Positions 58,359-64,000 of a stretch of DNA of 64,000 bases are shown here, in pieces. The DNA comes from Candidatus Zixiibacteriota bacterium (lineage in GTDB: Bacteria > Zixibacteria > MSB-5A5 > GN15 > PGXB01), in assembly GCA_016933955.1 (NCBI GenBank), contig JAFGTT010000026.1:62001-126000 (forward strand), in the 5' to 3' direction. Numbering within the stretch: position 1 is the first letter of the stretch; each line of letters starts with the position of its first letter. The notes beneath the pieces were generated by a model. That model did no database searches, was not told where the DNA came from, and saw nothing but the letters and a program-made list of their open reading frames with translations. Made by a program: the position numbers and the translations under genes.

Positions 58359-60854
58359 ATGGCTTCAATAGGTCCCATATATGCCCATATTTCAAAACGC
58401 ACTCTTGCCGCAGGATTAGTTGCGATATTGATCCTGTTTGGCATTGAGTCGGCTCCCGGTATGAATCCGGCGGAACAAACATACCAGTCACCGCCGCAGG
58501 TAATAGCCGATATCATCGATGCGCCGCCGACTCCCCTTATATCCGTAAGCCCCGATAGCCGGTGGCTGCTATTGATGGATCGACCGGGTTTCCCGCCAAT
58601 TGATGAGGTGGCACGACCGGAACTGAGACTGGCCGGGGTTCGTATTGATCCTCAGTTTAACAGCCCCGGGCGACAAACCTACTTCACCGGCCTATCGCTG
58701 AAAGAATGGTCCGACAATGAAGAAACCAAGGTCATCGGTCTACCTGAAAACCCCAGAATATCCAATATTAAATGGTCGCCGGACAGCAGGAAACTGGCTT
58801 TTACCGTTTTGGGGACAAACGGAGTGGAACTATGGCTAATCGATAATATCGATAAACCCGGGGCCAGACGCCTGGCAGATATATTACTCAATGATGCCTA
58901 TGGCAAAACAATCGAATGGACTCCCGACAGCAAAGCTCTTATCTGCAAAATCCTTCTTCCCGATCGAGGCACTCCTCCTGAGAAACCGGCGATCCCTGCC
59001 GGTCCGGTTATTCAGGAGAATCTCGGACAAATCGCTCCGGCCGCGACTTATGCCGATCTCCTGACAAATCCTCACGATGAATCTCTGTTGGAATATTATC
59101 TGACCGGTCAACTGGTTCGGATAGAAATTGACAGCAATCGGGAAAATATCGGCCCCCCCGGTATCATATCTTCTTATAAAATCTCGCCCGATGGCCAGTA
59201 TTTGCTGGTGGAAACAATCCAACGGCCTTTCTCCTATCTCGTACAGATTAATAACTTTCCCCATCGTATCGAAATCTGGAGAAATACCGGCGATTTCGTC
59301 CGCCTGATTACGGACCAGCCGCTGGCTGAGGAAATTCCAACCGTCACCGGAGCGGTTCGCACCGGACCGCGTCAATTCGAATGGCGGGCCGATGCCGACG
59401 CCATCCTGTGCTGGGTCGAGGCCCTTGATAAGGGTGATCCGCGCCTTGAAAGCGAGGTAAGAGACCAGATTTATACTCTCAAAGCACCTTTCAGGGGTAA
59501 TCCCATTCCTCTTTTCGCTCTTAATTTCAGGTACGATAACATCCTGTGGCAAGGCGACCGTCTGGCTATAGTATCGGAGTGGTGGTGGCCAACGCGTCGC
59601 ATCCGGAAATGGGCCTTTGCTCCTGATGATATGCGGGTCGAGCCGGAAATTATTCTGGACTACTCATGGGAAGACCGGTACAATCATCCCGGCTCACCGG
59701 TGGAATATATTAACGAACAGGGACAACCGCTACTCCTGCTGGATAAGGACCGAAGGGCGATTTTTCTTATCGGCGAGGGAGCCTCCTCTGAAGGTAACCG
59801 GCCTTTCCTTGACCTCTTCAATCTTGAAACCCATAAAACTGCCCGCCTGTGGCAATCCGAGGCACCTTATTATGAGGAAGTCGTTCGGATTCTGGATGTA
59901 AAAGACAATATCATCCTTACCCGGCGGGAATCGCTAAGCGAACCTCACAATTATTTTATCCGGGAACTGAACAAAAACAAACTGATCCCGATAACCCATT
60001 TCCCTCATCCCTACCCACAGATGAATGAAGTGAAAAAGGAGTTGATCCGGTACCGCAGGGCCGACAGCCTTGATCTGACCGGCACTCTCTATCTTCCCCC
60101 CGGTTATACATCTGAACAGGGTCCTCTGCCGACCTATATCTGGGCCTATCCGCGTGAATTTAAGAGCCTCGATGCCGCGGGACAGGTAACCGATTCCCCT
60201 TATCAATTCGCCCGTATTGGCTGGTGGTCACCGATTCCCTGGGTTATGCGCGGTTACGCCGTCCTCGACCGGGCCAGTATGCCGATTGTCGGTGAGGGCG
60301 ATGAGGAACCCAACGATACCTTCATCGAACAACTGGTTGACAATGCCCGGGCCGCGGTCAAGGAACTGGTCCGACGCGGTGTCACCGATCCCGATCGGGT
60401 AGCCATAGGCGGGCATTCATACGGAGCCTTCATGGCCGCTAATTTGCTGGCCCATTCGGATATTTTCCGGGCCGGGATCGCCCGGACCGGAGCTTACAAC
60501 CGGACCCTGACTCCATTCGGTTTTCAAAATGAGGATCGGACTCTCTGGGAAGCGCCGGATATTTATTATGAAATGTCGCCTTTCATGCACGTCGATTCCA
60601 TCAATGAACCGATCCTGATAATACATGGTGAGGCGGACAACAACCCCGGAACCTTTCCGATGCAAAGTGAACGGTTTTACAACGCCCTCAAAGGTCACGG
60701 AGCGATTACCCGGTTGGTGATGTTACCGCATGAAAGCCACAGTTATCAGGCGCGGGAATCGATTATGCATGTTCTGTGGGAAACCGACCGCTGGCTGGAA
60801 ACATATGTCAAAAATGCTTCACCCCGCGATACGGTTTTAATGAAACCTGAATAA
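58359..60854 (+). CDS. Secreted S9-family prolyl oligopeptidase-like protease
   Basis: An 831-residue exported serine peptidase. A signal anchor lies at residues 10-33 (AHISKRTLAAGLVAILILFGIES). The long N-terminal part is a beta-propeller with WSPDSRKLAFTVLG and ISPDGQYLLVETI blades. The C-terminal alpha/beta hydrolase domain has the nucleophile Ser687 in IGGHSYGAFM, Asp760 in HGEADNNPGTF and His794 in PHESHSYQ. The GHSYGAF elbow is typical of the S9C/S9D acylaminoacyl or glutamyl peptidase group. It probably degrades peptides in the periplasm. The start is ATG 58359 with GGAGG at 58349-58353, 5 bases upstream. A bidirectional terminator follows at 60873. Confidence 0.9.
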   Translation: MASIGPIYAHISKRTLAAGLVAILILFGIESAPGMNPAEQTYQSPPQVIADIIDAPPTPLISVSPDSRWLLLMDRPGFPPIDEVARPELRLAGVRIDPQFNSPGRQTYFTGLSLKEWSDNEETKVIGLPENPRISNIKWSPDSRKLAFTVLGTNGVELWLIDNIDKPGARRLADILLNDAYGKTIEWTPDSKALICKILLPDRGTPPEKPAIPAGPVIQENLGQIAPAATYADLLTNPHDESLLEYYLTGQLVRIEIDSNRENIGPPGIISSYKISPDGQYLLVETIQRPFSYLVQINNFPHRIEIWRNTGDFVRLITDQPLAEEIPTVTGAVRTGPRQFEWRADADAILCWVEALDKGDPRLESEVRDQIYTLKAPFRGNPIPLFALNFRYDNILWQGDRLAIVSEWWWPTRRIRKWAFAPDDMRVEPEIILDYSWEDRYNHPGSPVEYINEQGQPLLLLDKDRRAIFLIGEGASSEGNRPFLDLFNLETHKTARLWQSEAPYYEEVVRILDVKDNIILTRRESLSEPHNYFIRELNKNKLIPITHFPHPYPQMNEVKKELIRYRRADSLDLTGTLYLPPGYTSEQGPLPTYIWAYPREFKSLDAAGQVTDSPYQFARIGWWSPIPWVMRGYAVLDRASMPIVGEGDEEPNDTFIEQLVDNARAAVKELVRRGVTDPDRVAIGGHSYGAFMAANLLAHSDIFRAGIARTGAYNRTLTPFGFQNEDRTLWEAPDIYYEMSPFMHVDSINEPILIIHGEADNNPGTFPMQSERFYNALKGHGAITRLVMLPHESHSYQARESIMHVLWETDRWLETYVKNASPRDTVLMKPE

Positions 60855-60872
60855 ACAATCCCTGGCAAAAAT

Positions 60873-60904
60873 AAAAGGCCGTCATGGTATCGGGCGGCCT
60901 TTTT
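60873..60904. terminator. Bidirectional terminator between peptidase and sorting-domain gene
   Basis: AAAAGGCCG (60873-60881) pairs with CGGCCTTTT (60895-60903) around a 13-base loop. T runs flank it on both strands, so it can end both convergent transcripts. Confidence 0.8.
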
Positions 60905-60928
60905 AATTGTACCATTGTCAACAATGAC

Positions 60929-63475
60929 CTACTTCACCAGAACCATTTTCCTGGTCTGCACGAAATCTCCGGCCATGAAACGACAGAAATATATCCCACT
61001 GGCCACATGCTCTCCGTGCTCATTCATCCCGTCCCATATGATGGCGTGCTCCCCGGCCGATTGATCTCCGTTAATCAGGGTCTTTACCCTTTGGCCAAGA
61101 AGATTATATATCGTTATTTCTACCTGTGAGCGCCGGGCCAGAAAATAGAAGACTTCGGTCGAAGGATTAAAAGGATTGGGGAAATTGGGCGCCAGGAAAT
61201 ATTCCCCCGGCAATAATCCATCGGGTTCATCCACAGCGGTTGGATTCGGACTGGAGGCTGATAATATTATAGTATGCAGGAGTTCCCCGCTGGCCGAATC
61301 TATTACATACATTCGCTCATCGTACAACCCCGGCCGATAAGGTCGAAAGACCACCGAAGTCCGCTGATTAATGTGCTCCGTAAACCTGAGAAGAGGGCTG
61401 GAAATCACAAAGGCCGCCGGATCGCTTGTTTGCAGCGCGATGATATTCGGACCGTCCGAAAAACTCTGAACCGTGAAACCCTGTTCATCGCTTTCCCCCA
61501 TATTTCGTTCCCGAAAATAAAGCGTATCGAGGAAACCGGACGGATTGATGAATTGTCCCGTAAAACTCAACTTCTGACCATCATCCAGTGAGTTGATATC
61601 ACTGCCGTCGAGCATGGCCGGCCAGAGCATAAACATCACATCCAGTGAATCGGCGTTATTGAGAAGATCCATTGTTGTATAATCGATGGGCCCGTCATGT
61701 GATGCATATAAACCGTGATAATCGGAACTGAAAATGAAAATAATTTCATTGCCGCCCTGGTTAATCAGGGAATCAGGGTCCCAGATCATGTCGTACACAT
61801 TCGAAAAAGGATCCTCGACAAAGGCGGCGTTGAGCTGACGGCTGTTGTCGATATCCCAGACGGTGAATGGAACGGTCCAGTAGCCGCGGCAGGGATAAGG
61901 ACTCGCGGGATAACCGGTTCTCTCATAACGGTAGGCCTGCTGGCAGTTGCTCCAGGAAAAACGGATTTCAACCGAACTGAACGATTTTGGATTTGCGGTC
62001 GGATTGATACTACTTCCGAAAAACTCCGAGCCATAATCGGCTCCCCCGTAAAAATAGTCCCCGCCCCAATCATATCCGGTTAACCAGCGCTCTTTGAGAG
62101 GTGAAAATCGAACCGCCTCCAGTCCGTAATCGAGTATCACCAACCTGACCGAATCGGCCGGAATATAGGTTACCGTATCTATCACTGAATCAATAGCAAT
62201 GGTGGAATCGAGTAAATGTCTTAATACTGATAGCGAAAACAGACGGTCGCGTTCGGCATAAACACCGATTTTAATCGCCACCTGCTGACTGTCGCCGGGA
62301 TTGAATGTCAACGGTCCGAAACCGACCAGAATTCTCTTATCCGCGGAAAATTTATCGGTCCAGCCCTGGTTTCGGAGAGGATTACCGGGCGCCATAAATA
62401 CCGTTGTGTCTCCAGTTTCCGGGTTAATTAATGGGGTATCATTATAACCATCCCGCCCCCGTGCATAAAGAAACAGCTCCTGCGGTTCATCCGGTTCGGT
62501 TCCATTGATATATCCGGTGAACGAAGTCATCCCGATATTTTTGTAATCCGGTAATGGATTGCCGTCGAATACGGCCGTATCACCGGGCGAGGAAACCACC
62601 GGGCCGGAAACCACTTTCCCTCCCCAGGCCGGAGGAATATCACCATAGTACAGATCATAATCGGCACCGTTGTAGCAGTAAAACATATTATGCCCCGTAT
62701 CGCATCCGATCCGGTCATCGTTGGCCCCCCCCAGATCGGGATCTCCCCAGAAAACAATATAGAAACTGTCGATCGGATGATCGCCCCGGTTATCCAGCCG
62801 ATATTTTAAATAAAGGATATTTTCTTCATCCGGATTATCCGACCCCCAGACCGTCTGGCGGATTTCTATCCCGAGCGGCAGGGTTCCGCCGCCGTAATAA
62901 TTATCATGGCCGGCCGGATCGGCGTCATTATAAACCGCCCAGAGAGTCTGGTCGCCGAGAAGCAACGATTTGCCATCGGCATCCACCGGCGCTCCCTGAT
63001 CAGCTGGCCAATGGTCATAATCGTAATCGCCCGGACTGGATTCGGAATCGATTTGGTACACCCGGAATGACTCCTCATCCGGTATAAACGTCCCGCCGCT
63101 CATCGGTCCCGGAACGAATTCAGGATACTCATAGGCCGCTACCGCGGTTCTTATTTCGCCATTAACCTTACCGCACAGAATTAACCCGGCCGCATACATC
63201 ACGACTTTATTCAGACTCCCGTCGGTGATTTGCGAGGTGTCCCCAGAAAACGGGTAGTAGAAACCCTCATAGCGACCAAATAACTGATCTCGATCCATGG
63301 CTATCGACCCGGTGTTACCCACGAACATGAGAAGTTGATTGGCATCGAAAAACACCGCCTTATCCGTCAAAGCCGGTTTCATCGTGCGGTATTCCCCTCG
63401 CATATTCACCGGCGGTGCCGCAACCAGACTCACGGCAATACAGCAAATCATTATTGTCAGAATAATAAAACGCAT
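60929..63475 (-). CDS. Secreted protein with type IX-like C-terminal sorting domain
   Basis: An 848-residue exported protein. The signal peptide is MRFIILTIMICCIAVSLVAA. The body is beta-rich with many Asp, Gly and Tyr and no enzyme motif I recognise. The end has PNFPNPFNPSTEVFYFL, then VEITIYNLLGQRVKTLING, AIIWDGMNEHGEHVASG and YFCRFMAGDFVQTRKMVLVK, which is the FlgD-Ig-like sorting domain of type IX-secreted proteins in the FCB group. The first 150 residues share strings with the gene at position 4 of the window (a GQ-type Tyr-rich region, then AGL.LCGK, compared with FWIGAVVG), so both probably belong to one expanded secreted family. It is followed 9 bases downstream, in transcription order from the 63485 gene, and may form an operon with it. 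Confidence 0.8.
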   Translation of the reverse strand: MRFIILTIMICCIAVSLVAAPPVNMRGEYRTMKPALTDKAVFFDANQLLMFVGNTGSIAMDRDQLFGRYEGFYYPFSGDTSQITDGSLNKVVMYAAGLILCGKVNGEIRTAVAAYEYPEFVPGPMSGGTFIPDEESFRVYQIDSESSPGDYDYDHWPADQGAPVDADGKSLLLGDQTLWAVYNDADPAGHDNYYGGGTLPLGIEIRQTVWGSDNPDEENILYLKYRLDNRGDHPIDSFYIVFWGDPDLGGANDDRIGCDTGHNMFYCYNGADYDLYYGDIPPAWGGKVVSGPVVSSPGDTAVFDGNPLPDYKNIGMTSFTGYINGTEPDEPQELFLYARGRDGYNDTPLINPETGDTTVFMAPGNPLRNQGWTDKFSADKRILVGFGPLTFNPGDSQQVAIKIGVYAERDRLFSLSVLRHLLDSTIAIDSVIDTVTYIPADSVRLVILDYGLEAVRFSPLKERWLTGYDWGGDYFYGGADYGSEFFGSSINPTANPKSFSSVEIRFSWSNCQQAYRYERTGYPASPYPCRGYWTVPFTVWDIDNSRQLNAAFVEDPFSNVYDMIWDPDSLINQGGNEIIFIFSSDYHGLYASHDGPIDYTTMDLLNNADSLDVMFMLWPAMLDGSDINSLDDGQKLSFTGQFINPSGFLDTLYFRERNMGESDEQGFTVQSFSDGPNIIALQTSDPAAFVISSPLLRFTEHINQRTSVVFRPYRPGLYDERMYVIDSASGELLHTIILSASSPNPTAVDEPDGLLPGEYFLAPNFPNPFNPSTEVFYFLARRSQVEITIYNLLGQRVKTLINGDQSAGEHAIIWDGMNEHGEHVASGIYFCRFMAGDFVQTRKMVLVK

Positions 63476-63484
63476 TTTCGATTC

Positions 63485-64000
63485 CTATTTGAGCAACAGC
63501 ATCTTCCGCGCTTCGGTTTTATCACCCGAAGTCAGGCTGTAAAAATAAAATCCCGAAGACACTTCTTTGCCGCTGTCATCTCTGCCGTCCCACATAAGCC
63601 GGTACTCTCCCTGAGGATAAATTCGATCGGTCAGGATTTTAACCTCGCGCCCGAGAATGTTGTACACGACCACTTTCACCCTGTCTGCCGTCGGAACGGT
63701 AAAATCGATATTCGTGAAAGGATTGAACGGGTTGGGAAAATTCTGTGACAACTTGAAATCATCCGGTATCGGTTCCTCAAAATCATCGAATCCGGTGGGA
63801 GGGCAATCCATATTCTCCCGGATATTATTCAATTTCCGGTTGTATCTCCATAACGGGGCCGGGACCAGGCAACTATCGAAACTCATCCCCTCAAATCCGA
63901 CCCGGATTACGGTACTATCCGAAGCCGGCATGATTAAATCAATATACCCGTCCCGATCTAAATCTCCAAGCGAGGGCGTGAATCGGAAACTGCTGGTATA
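63485..64000 (-). CDS. Partial sorting-domain protein with FG-GAP repeat (5' end outside window)
   Basis: Only the C-terminal 171 residues are present; the frame stays open to the window edge, so the start is beyond 64000. The first visible residues contain LGDLDRDGYIDLIMP, a calcium-binding FG-GAP/VCBS repeat. The end has LSQNFPNPFNPFTNIDF, VKVVVYNILGREVKILTDR, LMWDGRDDSGKEVSSGFYFY and EARKMLLLK, the same type IX-like sorting domain as its neighbour. FG-GAP repeats form beta-propellers that bind surfaces or polysaccharide. The next gene starts 9 bases after its stop, so the two are likely co-transcribed. Confidence 0.8.
   Translation of the reverse strand, partial: YTSSFRFTPSLGDLDRDGYIDLIMPASDSTVIRVGFEGMSFDSCLVPAPLWRYNRKLNNIRENMDCPPTGFDDFEEPIPDDFKLSQNFPNPFNPFTNIDFTVPTADRVKVVVYNILGREVKILTDRIYPQGEYRLMWDGRDDSGKEVSSGFYFYSLTSGDKTEARKMLLLK

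Noticed and set aside
1-64000. tRNA genes, CRISPR arrays, transposases, integrases or attachment sites
   Set aside because: Read through all intergenic stretches; no TTCGA-type T-arm with matching acceptor, no regularly spaced repeats and no transposase-like protein found.

Overview
The window reads as a chromosomal segment of an uncultured Gram-negative bacterium of the FCB group. Candidate phylum Zixibacteria is my best guess, not a proven assignment. The clues are secreted proteins with FN-P-FNP and G-IYF..K.V type IX-like C-terminal sorting domains (genes at both window edges), many TPR lipoproteins, a FadL-type outer membrane protein, lipoprotein-rich envelope genes and mid-range GC. The genetic code is standard, with TGA apparently also read as selenocysteine. 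I see no rRNA, tRNA, CRISPR array, insertion sequence or prophage.

Layout: 0-6.4 kb holds a secreted sorting-domain protein, a HEPN-like protein, a small XRE regulator plus membrane protein pair behind a consensus sigma-70 promoter, and an LpoB/COG3014 lipoprotein pair. 6.6-14.3 kb holds a methyltransferase/long GlmL-like ATPase pair, a GT39-TPR membrane protein and a NatAB-type ABC exporter. 14.3-19.4 kb is a sulfur/selenium neighbourhood: a frameshifted DsrC remnant, a tandem DsrC/TusE protein, a zinc-ribbon DUF2007 protein, a fused cysteine desulfurase-SelD and a sirtuin. 19.5-29 kb holds a GNAT, a BshB1-like deacetylase, an esterase-like lipoprotein lacking its nucleophile, FadL, a zinc-type ABC importer with its own RHH/zinc-finger regulator, and a metzincin protease.

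30-40 kb is a surface polysaccharide operon (Wzx flippase, CapK-like ligase, AsnB, two GT4 enzymes, O-antigen ligase/polymerase, Wzz). It is preceded by a leader with mutually exclusive RNA pairings and closed by strong terminators. 40-50 kb holds a MORN-like lipoprotein, two tandem GT39-TPR paralogues, a second SelD whose active-site codon is an in-frame TGA followed by a SECIS-like hairpin, two TPR paralogues, and an ECF sigma/ZAS anti-sigma pair with a SigR-like promoter. 51-64 kb holds a lipoprotein, MurQ, a second ECF/anti-sigma pair, a PAS-rich hybrid histidine kinase, an S9 peptidase and two more sorting-domain proteins.

The most notable content is selenium metabolism. One SelD is itself a predicted selenoprotein, and a second, cysteine-type SelD is fused to a NifS/IscS-like enzyme that could supply its selenium. 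The same cell would therefore have two routes to selenophosphate, one of which does not depend on selenocysteine. SelA, SelB and tRNA-Sec are not in the window and must lie elsewhere.
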